Assembly (NCBI RefSeq): GCF_000820225.1
Contig: NZ_CDDK01000040.1
Span: 45,856 to 86,168 of the forward strand
Source of the DNA: Aeromonas veronii bv. veronii
GTDB taxonomy: Bacteria; Pseudomonadota; Gammaproteobacteria; Enterobacterales; Aeromonadaceae
Length of the DNA: 40,313 bases
Direction of reading: 5' to 3'
The notes under the pieces were generated by a model. That model had not been told where the DNA came from. It was given only the letters and a program-made list of their open reading frames with translations, and did no database searches. Positions 27,719-36,708 of this stretch are shown here, one piece after another. The translations under genes were made by a program, and so were the position numbers. Each line of letters starts with the position of its first letter. Positions within the stretch are counted from its first letter, which is position 1.

Positions 27719-29014
27719 TCAGGTCGGCTCCGGCTCCTCTTTGCGGCAGCAGTTGCGCCCCTGTTTCTTGGCCAAATAGAGGGCGGTGTCGGCTCGTCTA
27801 ACCATCTTCTCTACAGTGTCATGGCTGCCCTTGCTGGCGCTGATCCCGATACTGATGGTGAGGGAGATCTCAAGAGCCCCCTCCAGTGCATGGTGCTGGG
27901 ATTCGATGGCTAGCCTGATCCGCTCGGCGCTGGCCCAGGCGAGCTCGAGGGAGGTTTCCGGTAGCAGTACGATAAACTCCTCGCCACCCCAGCGACCCAG
28001 CATGTCCACCTCCCGCAGCTGTTTGCTGATCCGTTTCACCAGACTCAGGATTGCCAGATCTCCCTGCTGATGGCCAAAGGTGTCGTTGACTTCCTTGAAG
28101 TGGTCGATATCGATCAGCAGCAGGCTCATGGTATGGCCAAAACGCTGACAGCGCTGCATCTCGGCGTTGACCAGCTCGTTGAAGCGGCGCCGGTTGGCAA
28201 TGCCGGTGAGGGGATCCGTGGTTGCGGCGACCTTCAACTCCTCCACCAGTCGGGCTCGCTCCGAGATATCCCGCAAGATGGCGGTCATCTCGGTGGTCGG
28301 GCCCAGATTGATCTTGGCGATGGTCACCTCCAGCGGAAATTCGCTGCCGTCTCGGCGCAGACCCATCACCGAGGCGCGGGCATGCATCGGGCGCGAATTG
28401 ATGGGGGAGCTGCTGAAGGCTTTGAAATAGGTTTCGTGATTGGCGCGAAAACGCTGGGGAAGCAGGGTTTCCAGCCGCTTGCCGAGATAACTCTCGTCGA
28501 TCCCGAACATCTCGCAGGCAGCGGTATTGATAAGCTCGATGCGCGATTCGCTGCTGACACTGATGATGCCGTCATAGGCGGAGTTGACCACAGCTTCGAA
28601 GCGGCGGCGACTGGTGGTGAGCGCCTCTTCCAGCTGCATCCTGGCGGTGATGTCGATGGCGGTGACGATGATCCGGTTGATCCGTGCCTGCTCGGGGATG
28701 ATGGGGGAGAGAATAAAGCGCCACCAACTGGTACGCGACAGGCTGTCGATAGGCAGCTCGCTCTCGAGCCCTGTCTGCATGCGCACACACTCGTGCATTG
28801 GCGGCTCGATGGTATTGGTGATGTAGCGGGGAAACATCTCGCTCAGCTGTTTGCCAATGCTGCCAAGGACATCCAGCTCGAACGCCTTGGCAAAGGTATC
28901 GTTGGCAGAGACCAGCACAAAGTGATCATCCTTGTCGAGGCTGAACACCGCCACGGCAGCGCCGATGGCGTCGAGAGATGACTTTATGTCGGCATGGGAA
29001 CCCTGTGTAAACAT
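27719..29014 (-). CDS. PAS-PAS-GGDEF diguanylate cyclase
   Basis: 431 residues, no transmembrane segment. Two PAS domains (about 12-125 and 132-255, the second with its PAC end at EFPLEV...DISERARL) precede a GGDEF domain (about 265-425). The active loop is GGEEF at 343-347, and the inhibitory I-site RxxD is present as R334-D337, so it should make c-di-GMP from two GTP and be product-inhibited. The substrate-loop motif DPLTGIANRRRF is intact. It is cytoplasmic, with PAS domains sensing an unknown ligand or redox state. GGAGGT precedes the ATG. Monocistronic. Confidence 0.93.
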   Translation of the reverse strand: MFTQGSHADIKSSLDAIGAAVAVFSLDKDDHFVLVSANDTFAKAFELDVLGSIGKQLSEMFPRYITNTIEPPMHECVRMQTGLESELPIDSLSRTSWWRFILSPIIPEQARINRIIVTAIDITARMQLEEALTTSRRRFEAVVNSAYDGIISVSSESRIELINTAACEMFGIDESYLGKRLETLLPQRFRANHETYFKAFSSSPINSRPMHARASVMGLRRDGSEFPLEVTIAKINLGPTTEMTAILRDISERARLVEELKVAATTDPLTGIANRRRFNELVNAEMQRCQRFGHTMSLLLIDIDHFKEVNDTFGHQQGDLAILSLVKRISKQLREVDMLGRWGGEEFIVLLPETSLELAWASAERIRLAIESQHHALEGALEISLTISIGISASKGSHDTVEKMVRRADTALYLAKKQGRNCCRKEEPEPT

Positions 29015-29071
29015 GCGACCTCCACGGCGAATAACGTATTGATATTCAGTATAGTGTGGTCGTTTGGCTAA

Positions 29072-29596
29072 CTACTCTTCGATATCCAGCAACACCAGAA
29101 TGGCGCTGTCGCCGCCCCATTCGCGGGGAGCTTGATGGAAGGCGCGCACATTGGGGTGCTGGGCCAGCCAGCTGGGAATGCGCTGCTTGAGAATATGTTT
29201 GCCGATGCCGTGCATCACCGAGGCGACGTGAATGTTCTCTTTCTGGCAGAGTGTGAGCAGGGCGGCCAGCTCCTGTTTTGCCTGCTGCTGGTTCATGCCG
29301 TGCAGATCCAGGTAGATCTCCGGCGGATAAATGCCCCGCTTGAGCTTTTTCAGCTCAAATTTTGACACATCTTCCCGCACGTAACGGGTCGGCCCATCAT
29401 CATCGAGATGGGGCTGATACTCATCGCTGAAATAGTGGTCAACCCCAAGCTTTTCGCGGGTTTCGCGCAATTCGCGTTTCTGCTTGACCGGGCGTAACTC
29501 GGCCCTTATGGTATCTTGCTTGATTTTCCGGGTACCTTTTATCGCATCGCGGAACAGCAGGGTTTCCTCGTCTGTCGGTGAGGGCGTTTTTTTCAT
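29072..29596 (-). CDS. smrB: Smr-domain endonuclease SmrB
   Basis: 174 residues (E. coli SmrB 183). The C-terminal Smr domain (about 85-174) has [11 protein letters not shown] and HGIGKHILK motifs. SmrB cleaves mRNA at collided ribosomes to start rescue. The frame stays open to 29761, but ATG 29596 matches the family N terminus ([19 protein letters not shown]) and the extension would run into the prmB coding region. It is divergent from prmB with 82 bases between starts, the arrangement seen in E. coli. Confidence 0.92.
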   Translation of the reverse strand: MKKTPSPTDEETLLFRDAIKGTRKIKQDTIRAELRPVKQKRELRETREKLGVDHYFSDEYQPHLDDDGPTRYVREDVSKFELKKLKRGIYPPEIYLDLHGMNQQQAKQELAALLTLCQKENIHVASVMHGIGKHILKQRIPSWLAQHPNVRAFHQAPREWGGDSAILVLLDIEE

Positions 29597-29678
29597 CAGA
29601 TGCTCATGTATTAGGTATGCGTCTTGCCCGCAACGTAAACGGGGCTCGGGCCGGATATTACTCGACTTGGAGGTGGAT

Positions 29679-30614
29679 TTGGACAAGATATTTATCGATG
29701 AGGTGGTTGCCGAGATGCACACCATCCAGGACATGTTGCGTTGGGCCATGAGTCGTTTCAACGACGCCGGGATTTTTTACGGTCATGGAACCGACAACGC
29801 CTGGGATGAAGCTGTGCAGCTGGTACTGCCCGCGTTACATCTGCCACCGGATGTAGACCCGGCCATGCGCCACTCCCGTCTCACCAGCAGCGAGCGTCAC
29901 CGTATCGCCGAGCTGATTATCCGCCGGGTACAGGAGCGGGTACCGGCCGCCTACCTGACCAACAAGGCCTGGTATGCCGGTTGGGAGTTCTACGTGGACG
30001 AGCGGGTGCTCATTCCCCGTTCCCCCATTGCCGAGATGGTGGCCAACCGTTTCGCACCCTTCCTCAAACATGAACCGACCCGGATCATGGACTTGTGCAC
30101 CGGCTCCGGCTGTATCGCCATCATCATGGCCCACGAGTTCCCTGAAGCGGAAGTGGATGCCATCGACATCAGCGTCGATGCCCTGAACGTGGCCGAGCGC
30201 AATATCAACGATCACGGGCTGGAGCAGCAGGTTATCCCGATCCGCTCCGATCTGTTCCGCGATCTGCCAGCGGGCGACAAGTACGATCTCATCGTCTCCA
30301 ACCCGCCCTATGTGGACTCCGAAGATATGTCGGATCTGCCGGATGAATTCCGTCACGAACCCGAGCTGGCGCTGGCGTCCGGCTCCGATGGTCTCAAGCT
30401 GACCAAGCGTCTGCTGGCCCATGCGGCAGATTTCCTCAAGGATAACGGCGTGCTGGTGGTCGAAGTGGGCAACAGCATGATCCATCTGGAAGCCCAGTTC
30501 CCCGAGATCCCCTTTACCTGGGTTGAATTCGAAAACGGCGGTCACGGCGTCTTTGTGATGACCCGTGACGAGCTGATGCAGTATCAGGATCATTTCGCCA
30601 TCTACAAGAACTAA
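29679..30614 (+). CDS. prmB: 50S ribosomal protein L3 N5-glutamine methyltransferase PrmB
   Basis: 311 residues from a TTG start at 29679 (E. coli 310). The start is set by GGAGGTG four bases upstream and by alignment to the family N terminus (MDKIF); there is no suitable ATG, the next one being inside conserved sequence. The SAM-binding motif [11 protein letters not shown] and the glutamine-methyltransferase motif NPPY (208-211) are present. It methylates Gln in L3 during ribosome assembly. Twelve bases separate it from aroC, so the two form an operon, divergent from smrB. Confidence 0.94.
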   Translation: MDKIFIDEVVAEMHTIQDMLRWAMSRFNDAGIFYGHGTDNAWDEAVQLVLPALHLPPDVDPAMRHSRLTSSERHRIAELIIRRVQERVPAAYLTNKAWYAGWEFYVDERVLIPRSPIAEMVANRFAPFLKHEPTRIMDLCTGSGCIAIIMAHEFPEAEVDAIDISVDALNVAERNINDHGLEQQVIPIRSDLFRDLPAGDKYDLIVSNPPYVDSEDMSDLPDEFRHEPELALASGSDGLKLTKRLLAHAADFLKDNGVLVVEVGNSMIHLEAQFPEIPFTWVEFENGGHGVFVMTRDELMQYQDHFAIYKN

Positions 30615-30626
30615 GCAGGAGCGCGC

Positions 30627-31715
30627 ATGGCAGGGAACAGTTTTGGTCAACTCTTTCGGGTCACTACCTTTGGCGAGAGCCACGGCCTGGCGCTGGGCGC
30701 CGTGGTTGATGGCTGCCCGCCGGGGCTGGAGATCAGCGAGGCGGATCTGCAGGGGGATCTGGATCGGCGAAAGCCGGGCACTTCCCGCTACACCACGCCG
30801 CGCCGTGAGCCGGATGAGGTGAAGATCCTCTCCGGGGTGTTTGAGGGCAAGACCACCGGCACCTCCATCGGGCTGCTCATCGAGAATACCGATCAGCGCT
30901 CCAAGGATTACTCCGATATCAAGGATCTGTTCCGGCCGGGTCACGCTGACTACACCTATCACCAGAAGTATGGTCAGCGGGACTATCGCGGCGGTGGTCG
31001 CTCCTCGGCACGCGAGACTGCGATGCGGGTAGCTGCGGGGGCGATCGCCAAGAAGTACCTCAAACAGGTGCATGGCATCGAGATCACCGGTTTTCTCTCC
31101 CAGCTCGGCCCCATCAAGGCGGAAGGCTTTGACGCGGCGCAGATTGAGCAGAATCCCTTCTTCTTCCCCGATGCGGGCAAGTTGGAAGAGCTCGATCAAT
31201 ACATGCGCGACCTGAAGAAAGAGGGCAACAGTATCGGTGCCAAGGTGCAGGTCATTGCGCGCAATGTGCCGGTGGGCCTGGGTGAGCCGGTGTTTGATCG
31301 CCTCGACGCCGACATTGCCCATGCCATGATGGGCATCAATGCGGTGAAAGGCGTGGAGATCGGTGACGGCTTTGCGGTAGTGGAGCAAAAAGGCTCCGAG
31401 CATCGTGACGAGATGACCCCGTCAGGCTTTGCCAGCAACCATGCGGGCGGCATTCTGGGTGGGATCTCGTCGGGTCAGGATATCGTGGTGAGCATGGCGC
31501 TCAAACCGACTTCCAGCATCACTGTGCCGGGCAAGACCATCAATACCGAAGGCGAGGCAATCGAGATGATCACCAAGGGTCGTCACGATCCCTGTGTCGG
31601 CATCCGCGCCGTGCCCATCGCCGAAGCCATGCTGGCGCTGGTGTTGATGGATCACCTGCTGCGCCATCGCGCCCAGAATCAGGGGGTGTTGACCCATACC
31701 CCGCTGCTGCGCTGA
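30627..31715 (+). CDS. aroC: Chorismate synthase AroC
   Basis: 362 residues, the normal length. It makes chorismate from EPSP with reduced FMN, the last shikimate step. The N-terminal signature [38 protein letters not shown] and [17 protein letters not shown] are diagnostic. AGGAG precedes the ATG closely. It is the second gene after prmB, as in E. coli, and its product also feeds the PabB reaction encoded at 19313-20683. Confidence 0.97.
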   Translation: MAGNSFGQLFRVTTFGESHGLALGAVVDGCPPGLEISEADLQGDLDRRKPGTSRYTTPRREPDEVKILSGVFEGKTTGTSIGLLIENTDQRSKDYSDIKDLFRPGHADYTYHQKYGQRDYRGGGRSSARETAMRVAAGAIAKKYLKQVHGIEITGFLSQLGPIKAEGFDAAQIEQNPFFFPDAGKLEELDQYMRDLKKEGNSIGAKVQVIARNVPVGLGEPVFDRLDADIAHAMMGINAVKGVEIGDGFAVVEQKGSEHRDEMTPSGFASNHAGGILGGISSGQDIVVSMALKPTSSITVPGKTINTEGEAIEMITKGRHDPCVGIRAVPIAEAMLALVLMDHLLRHRAQNQGVLTHTPLLR

Positions 31716-31775
31716 TCCCTGTTGCTGCTTATCGACTGAGCGTTCCCTGTTCGGGGAACAAGTTCGACAATACCA

Positions 31776-31800
31776 AAAAGGCGACCTTCGGGTCGCCTTT
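31776..31800 (+). terminator. Intrinsic terminator of prmB-aroC
   Basis: AAAGGCGACC-TTCG-GGTCGCCTTT, a perfect stem with a UUCG loop. It lies 60 bases after the aroC stop; the minus-strand A-run could also stop the convergent gene. Confidence 0.9.
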
Positions 31801-31826
31801 GCTATTTCAGGTGGCGGCTTATCCCG

Positions 31827-32657
31827 TCAATGCTTGCGGAGGGTGCGGGTCAGCAGATCTGCGGCGCCCGGATCGGCATTGAGGCGACACCTTGGGGGCG
31901 AGAACTTGTTGTGGGGTTTGGGCAAGGCATGAATGGCCTCGTTGACTTTGAGGATCTGTTCTTCGCTCACGCTGTTTTTGGCAAACATCAGGCTGACCGG
32001 CTGGTGGTGTAGCAACAGCTGGCAGCTGATAAACTCTTCGGCCCCCAGTTGGGCCAGCCGGTAGCGGGCATATTGCCACTCCATGATGATGCCATCGAGG
32101 CGGCGAGCCAGCAGCAGATCGATCATCCGCTCATCGGCGTTGTATTCGGTCGCCATTTTAAGCGCCGGGCAGCTATCCATCTGATGCATGGGGCGGGTGC
32201 CACGCAACTTGCCTATCTTGAGCCCCTTCTCGTTGCACAACGCGGGCAGATTATCGAGCTGTGCCCACCGATCCTGATGGCCGGGAATCGGGTCATTGCT
32301 CAGCAGCACATAGGCACTCTGGCGGTAGGGGGTCGAGAAGCGGGCATAGCTCTGGCGCTCCGGCAGAGGGAGGGCGGCCATCGCCACATCCAGCTGATCG
32401 TGTTCTACCAGATGCAGTGCCCGCGCCCAGGGAAGTTCGCGAAACTTGGGGGCAAAGCCCGCCTGGGTGAGGATCTGGCGGGTCAGGCTGACATCCAGCC
32501 CATCCAGCTCACCCCGGTTGTTGATTTGGCTGAAGGGGGGCCAGTGACTCCAGGCCACGGTCAGAGTCTGACTGGCCTGCAGTGCAGGGCTTAGCAGCAG
32601 AAGCAGCAGGCCAATCCTTGCCTGCCAGCTGCCGCGGGGACGATATGACGTGGTCAT
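31827..32657 (-). CDS. Orphan periplasmic solute-binding-like protein (SBP_bac_3 type)
   Basis: 276 residues with a signal peptide (about 1-28, ending near ALQAS). The mature part begins LTVAWSHWPPFSQIN and contains ELPWARAL and DVAMAALPLPER, the pattern of type 2 periplasmic amino acid-binding proteins. Such solo members with ELPWARAL are common in marine gamma-proteobacteria and often lack an ABC permease, as here. Ligand unknown. GAGGT precedes the ATG. A related orphan lies beyond rhlE at 34525. Confidence 0.82.
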   Translation of the reverse strand: MTTSYRPRGSWQARIGLLLLLLSPALQASQTLTVAWSHWPPFSQINNRGELDGLDVSLTRQILTQAGFAPKFRELPWARALHLVEHDQLDVAMAALPLPERQSYARFSTPYRQSAYVLLSNDPIPGHQDRWAQLDNLPALCNEKGLKIGKLRGTRPMHQMDSCPALKMATEYNADERMIDLLLARRLDGIIMEWQYARYRLAQLGAEEFISCQLLLHHQPVSLMFAKNSVSEEQILKVNEAIHALPKPHNKFSPPRCRLNADPGAADLLTRTLRKH

Positions 32658-33005
32658 AGTTAAACCTCGTTATTGTGTTCTTGTATCCCATGCTTTTGCC
32701 CTGCGAGCCATGCCTGCGAGGGCTGATATTGTGTTGCCAGTTAATAGTGTGGTGCGTGCTACATCAATCAACGGGATTATTCGGGGGGCAGGAGGGGAAT
32801 TTTCTGTTCGTGCTGGGAGGAGCATCACATTTTTCTCGTTTATCCCGGGCAACTCCGTTAGACTGCGCCTCTATTCTTTCCCCTTTGCTCTGCTCCCCGG
32901 GGAAATCGTTGTTTTCTCAATAGGCCCAGATCTTGTGAGATGGCATCGGCTCAGCAGAGGAGCCCCACCACAAATCCCCGGCGCCCCTATCTCTAGCAGG
33001 TAATT
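32658..33005. promoter_or_regulatory. 348-base region upstream of rhlE, likely long 5' leader
   Basis: TTAGACT near 32857-32864 resembles a -10 element upstream of a possible 130-base leader. Inside, GGCTC-AGCAGAG-GAGCC (about 32948-32964) can form a hairpin before the rhlE ribosome site. Promoter for the minus-strand binding protein must also be here. Promoter placement is tentative. Confidence 0.35.
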
Positions 33006-34406
33006 ATGAGTTTTACTTCCCTCGGTCTGGCCGAACCCTTGTTGCGTGCCGTTGCCGAACAAGGCTACGACACCCCGTCTCCCATTCAGCAGCAAGCGAT
33101 CCCCGCCGTTCTGGCTGGCCGCGATCTGATGGCGGCGGCTCAAACAGGGACCGGCAAGACCGCAGGCTTTACCCTGCCGATGCTGCAACGTCTGATGGAG
33201 AGCAAGCGCAAGGTCTCTCCGAACCGCGTCCGTGCGCTGGTACTGACCCCGACGCGCGAGCTGGCCGCCCAGGTGGGCGAGAGCGTGCGTAACTACGGCA
33301 AACACCTGCCGATGCGCAGCCACGTGGTCTTCGGTGGCGTGAGCATCAACCCGCAGATGATGGCGACCCGCCGTGGTCTGGATGTGCTGGTGGCCTGTCC
33401 GGGCCGTCTGATCGATCTCTACAACCAGAATGCCGTCAAATTTGACGAGGTGGAGATCCTGGTACTGGATGAAGCAGATCGCATGCTCGACATGGGCTTT
33501 ATCCGCGACATCCGCCGCATCCTGGCCCTGATGCCGAAGAAGCGTCAGAACCTGCTCTTCTCCGCCACCTTCGCCGATGAAATTCGCGAGCTGGCCACTG
33601 GTCTGCTGGACAACCCGGCAGTCATTGAAGTCGCCCCGCGCAACAGCACCGCCGAGCGTATCGAACAGCTGGTGCACCCGTGCGACAAGGCCAACAAGAT
33701 TGCGCTGCTGAGCCATCTGGTCACCAGCAACAATTGGCAGCAGGTACTGGTGTTCACCCGTACCAAGCACATGGCCAACCGCGTTGCCGAAACCCTCGAC
33801 AAGAACGGCGTCAGCGCCGCCGCCATCCACGGCAACAAGAGCCAGGGTGCCCGTACCCGTGCGCTGGCCGGCTTCAAGGATGGTAGTGTCAAGGTGCTGG
33901 TGGCGACCGACATCGCCGCCCGTGGTCTGGACATCGACAAGCTGCCGCAAGTGGTCAACTTCGAGTTGCCCAACGTGGCGGAAGATTACGTGCACCGTAT
34001 CGGTCGTACCGGCCGTGCCGGTGCTGCCGGTCACGCCATCTCGCTGGTGGCTGCAGATGAAGGCAAGCTTATCAAGGCGATCGAGCGTCTGACCAAGCAG
34101 AGCATTCCGTGCGAGCAGGTGGCCGGTTTCGAAGCCTCCCGCGAGACCCTGGACAACATCGCCCGTGGTATCGGTGCGCCGCTGCGCAAAGAGCCCCGCG
34201 ATCCGAGCGAGCAGCGCCGTGCGCCGCGTCCGCAAGGTCAAGGCCAGCGTCAAGGTGCCGGTCGTTCCGCCTCCAATGGCAATGCGGGTGGTGCCCGTAC
34301 CGGTAACGGTGGCAAGCCCAAGCCGCAAGGTGGTCAGCGTCCGGCTGATGGCGCTGGCAAACCGGCTCAGGCCCGTCGTCCACGTCGCTCTACTCACAAC
34401 CAGTAA
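33006..34406 (+). CDS. rhlE: DEAD-box RNA helicase, RhlE type
   Basis: 466 residues. Core motifs are the Q-motif region (SPIQQQAIP, 25-33), motif I AQTGTGKT (45-52), DEAD at 155-158, SAT at 186-188 and [10 protein letters not shown] in motif VI. The final 75 residues (about 391-466) are a disordered Arg/Gly/Gln-rich tail, expected to bind RNA. It remodels RNA or ribosome-assembly intermediates; RhlE rather than SrmB or DbpA is chosen from the core sequence and lack of a specific C-terminal fold. The ribosome site is AGCAGGTAATT, moderate. Confidence 0.88.
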   Translation: MSFTSLGLAEPLLRAVAEQGYDTPSPIQQQAIPAVLAGRDLMAAAQTGTGKTAGFTLPMLQRLMESKRKVSPNRVRALVLTPTRELAAQVGESVRNYGKHLPMRSHVVFGGVSINPQMMATRRGLDVLVACPGRLIDLYNQNAVKFDEVEILVLDEADRMLDMGFIRDIRRILALMPKKRQNLLFSATFADEIRELATGLLDNPAVIEVAPRNSTAERIEQLVHPCDKANKIALLSHLVTSNNWQQVLVFTRTKHMANRVAETLDKNGVSAAAIHGNKSQGARTRALAGFKDGSVKVLVATDIAARGLDIDKLPQVVNFELPNVAEDYVHRIGRTGRAGAAGHAISLVAADEGKLIKAIERLTKQSIPCEQVAGFEASRETLDNIARGIGAPLRKEPRDPSEQRRAPRPQGQGQRQGAGRSASNGNAGGARTGNGGKPKPQGGQRPADGAGKPAQARRPRRSTHNQ

Positions 34407-34446
34407 GCGGCTCGGGAGTTTGACTCCCCAGCTATGCTGTTGACTG

Positions 34447-34477
34447 AAAAGCCCTGCCAATCTGGCAGGGCTTTTTG
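34447..34477. terminator. Terminator after rhlE, probably bidirectional
   Basis: AAAGCCCTGCCA and TGGCAGGGCTTT pair over 12 bases, followed on the plus strand by a T-run. The minus strand has TTTTC, so it may also stop the convergent gene at 34525. A very similar stem occurs at 35834-35864. Confidence 0.9.
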
Positions 34478-34524
34478 TTTTTTCAGCCATGTAATCGGCA
34501 CTGTGTGGTGCTGCGAGAAGCGCG

Positions 34525-35175
34525 CTAGATGGCGGAGAGGTATTGCTTTTGCATCGCCAGCCAGCGGCCGTTATTGATAAACGCCAGCTGTATCTTGAGC
34601 AGGGCCGCAATTTCCGCTCGGTGCTTTTTATCAAGATAGAGAAAGACCTGCTCTTTGGTGATCTTCTGCCAGGGGGACGCCAGTGCAGGTTGAGAGGCGG
34701 GGCGCATCTTGATGAGCCAGTCCACTTTGCCTCGATGCAGTTGGGCAAGCCCTTGCTTCTCATCGTTCAACCAGATGACCTGATAGTTGCCGAGGAAGCG
34801 CTCGCACCACTGGATGCCACGCAGGCAGCCAATCACGGTACCCTCGGCAGGGGGCCAGCTCGGGTTATCCCGTGGCTGACCATAAATCGCCGCCTCCGAG
34901 ATGGGGGCACCGATCTGCAGCAAGTGGGGATAGGTCTGATCAAAGCCCCTGATCCGGGCCATATCGCCATCGACGGCATGGTCTGCCTCAATCAACTTTT
35001 CGCAGCGGGCATAGGTGCAGGGGATCAACTGAAAGTCGATGCCGGCCCGGCCAAACCAGTCATGAATAAAAGGGCGCAATATCGCAGTGTGTTCGACCGC
35101 TGCCGCCAGCTTTAGCGGGGTTGCGTGGGCAACGGGAGTCAGCCCGACAAGCAGTAACCAGCCAATCCACTTCAT
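34525..35175 (-). CDS. Small orphan periplasmic solute-binding-like protein
   Basis: 216 residues with a signal peptide (KWIGWLLLVGLTPVAHAT). The mature part (LKLAAAVEHTAILRPFIHDW) and four Cys (two in PCTYARCEK, two in GCLRGIQWC) suggest a type 2 binding-protein fold shorter than usual, possibly with disulphides. No permease or ATPase gene is adjacent. AGGAG sits seven bases before the ATG. Ligand unknown. Similarity in type, but not obvious identity, with the protein at 31827-32657. Confidence 0.75.
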   Translation of the reverse strand: MKWIGWLLLVGLTPVAHATPLKLAAAVEHTAILRPFIHDWFGRAGIDFQLIPCTYARCEKLIEADHAVDGDMARIRGFDQTYPHLLQIGAPISEAAIYGQPRDNPSWPPAEGTVIGCLRGIQWCERFLGNYQVIWLNDEKQGLAQLHRGKVDWLIKMRPASQPALASPWQKITKEQVFLYLDKKHRAEIAALLKIQLAFINNGRWLAMQKQYLSAI

Positions 35176-35291
35176 ATCGCACTCCTGAATCGGGCTTGTT
35201 TAAGCAGCACTGTTGCGACTATCTGTGCAGTAAAGAATAGCCGATGGTGATGTCTGCCAGACCGCTTCGGCAGCTATTCGTGACGGCCGGG

Positions 35292-35678
35292 TCAGGGGAG
35301 CAGCGCCGTGATCAGGATATGGGCCGCGCTCACCAGGATCACCGTGAAGGTCAGCCCCATTCCCGCCACCCGATAACGGAAGTTCTCCGGCGTGCGGCTC
35401 ATGCCAAATGCATGGCAGAGGCGGCCAAGCAGCAAGGCGCTCCCCAGCAGATGGATAAGCCAGGGGGTATGGCTGCCGGTTTCGACGAAATAGATCAGCA
35501 GCAGGGCGATGGGGACATACTCGGCAAAGTTGGCGTGTACCCGCATGGCCCGCAGCATGGCGGGGTCATCCCCATGCCCCAGCGCCACCTTGCGGCTATG
35601 GCGGGTGCGAATGGTACGAATGCTCAGCAACACAAAAAGCAGCGTGAGCAGGGCCGCGTAAACAGGCAGTATGGTCAT
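35292..35678 (-). CDS. MAPEG family membrane protein (YecN-like)
   Basis: 128 residues with four hydrophobic segments. The motifs HANFAEYVPIALLL and LLGRLCHAFGM are those of the MAPEG family (membrane-associated eicosanoid/glutathione proteins), closest to the bacterial YecN type in length (about 131). The frame continues to 35774, but ATG 35678 has AGGAG nine bases upstream and matches the family start. Substrate unknown in bacteria. Confidence 0.88.
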   Translation of the reverse strand: MTILPVYAALLTLLFVLLSIRTIRTRHSRKVALGHGDDPAMLRAMRVHANFAEYVPIALLLIYFVETGSHTPWLIHLLGSALLLGRLCHAFGMSRTPENFRYRVAGMGLTFTVILVSAAHILITALLP

Positions 35679-35833
35679 GGTATCTGGCTCCTTGTGTGAT
35701 GATAACGAGTGGCTGGTGTTGAGAGACGCGATATAGCTCGGCATCTCAATGGCTTGCCTTGAGGGTAGCAGCAAACTGCCTTAGCACGATCGTCATCCAC
35801 TGACTCGCCATCGGCCAAGTGCAGGCGCAAAAC

Positions 35834-35866
35834 AAACAGCCCTGCCGAGGTGGCAGGGCTGTTTTT
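35834..35866 (-). terminator. Terminator of the NTF2-like gene
   Basis: AAACAGCCCTGCC and GGCAGGGCTGTTT pair over 13 bases around GAGGT. On the minus strand GTTTTG follows; on the plus strand TT. It lies directly downstream of the stop at 35898. Confidence 0.85.
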
Positions 35867-35897
35867 GATCATATTGATGGTGGGCAGAGCCCCGTCA

Positions 35898-36455
35898 TTA
35901 CCCCTCGTAAGGGAGGGAGGAGTGGTGCAGCACGATGCGCACTTTGCCATCATCTCCTTTCTTGAAACCCCAGGTCTTGTCGACCGTGGTCTCCTTGTTG
36001 TCGCGATCCACCAGATGCACCTTGCCCATGGTCAGCGCCATATCGCCGTTGATATAGACGGCGGCATTGTCATAGCGATAGCTCTGCCAGTTTTTCAGGG
36101 CAAAGCCGCTATCGGCCGGATAGGCGCTGTTGTTGCCGACAAAGTAGGCCAGCGCCCCCTCGCGGTTGGTGCGAAAGGTCTGCTCGCCACCGGCGAGGGT
36201 GGGTTTGAACAGCACTGGCCCCTGCTGATAGCCGTAGGCGCTGTCGAGCACCGCTTCGGCAGTCGCCTTGGCGCGCTCAATTCCACCGGCGCGATAGTCA
36301 TCGCTGATCTTGATGAGCGCCGCGCCCCAACCATCCTGCGCGGCCTTGATCTCCGCATCGGTAATATTGTTGTTGGTTATTTCGGCTGCGCTGAGTGCGC
36401 CGCTGGCGGCAAGCAGGACGAGGGCAAGGGTGCTCTTCTTGAGGTGCAACATCAT
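35898..36455 (-). CDS. Exported NTF2/SnoaL-like protein
   Basis: 185 residues from ATG 36455; ATG 36452 follows immediately, and AGGAG lies about ten bases upstream. A signal peptide (KKSTLALVLLAASGALSAAE) is followed by AAQDGWGAALIKIS, GYQQGPVLFKPTLA and a strand-rich C terminus ending VLHHSSLPYEG. This is a recurrent gamma-proteobacterial periplasmic family with an NTF2-like fold. Relatives are sometimes labelled phosphoribosyl-AMP cyclohydrolase, but its HisI motifs and cytoplasmic location are absent, so I do not use that name. Function unknown. Confidence 0.8.
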   Translation of the reverse strand: MMLHLKKSTLALVLLAASGALSAAEITNNNITDAEIKAAQDGWGAALIKISDDYRAGGIERAKATAEAVLDSAYGYQQGPVLFKPTLAGGEQTFRTNREGALAYFVGNNSAYPADSGFALKNWQSYRYDNAAVYINGDMALTMGKVHLVDRDNKETTVDKTWGFKKGDDGKVRIVLHHSSLPYEG

Positions 36456-36648
36456 TGTTTTCAAACTCCTGATAGCGATAAACGAGCGGGCAGTGTAGCG
36501 AAGGGGCATGAACGGTTTTTGAACTGATTATTCAGGGTTGGGTAGTAAAAAGGTCGGTATATAGCTGAAGGTTTGGGTGTTTGTTTGGTAAGGGGCGCTG
36601 TCTTAATTAATGGCTGATGCCTGTATCCAACTTGATTTCTTTTCCAAC

Positions 36649-36680
36649 AAAAAGCCCCGTCAAGTTAATTGGCGGGGCTT
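36649..36680 (-). terminator. Terminator of tyrP
   Basis: Read on the minus strand, AAGCCCCG and CGGGGCTT form the stem with a long loop and TTTTTG follows. It lies 28 bases after the tyrP stop. Confidence 0.8.
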
Positions 36681-36708
36681 GGCTATTTGGGGCGTTTAGT
36701 ATCGGGGA

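Noticed and set aside
29835..31403. 522-codon minus-strand frame across prmB and aroC
   Set aside because: Spans two confidently identified genes on the other strand; no independent coding evidence.
32871..34763. 630-codon minus-strand reading frame across rhlE
   Set aside because: It is antisense to the clearly identified DEAD-box helicase; its low-complexity His/Gln/Thr composition reflects GC-rich codon periodicity. No ribosome site or domain.
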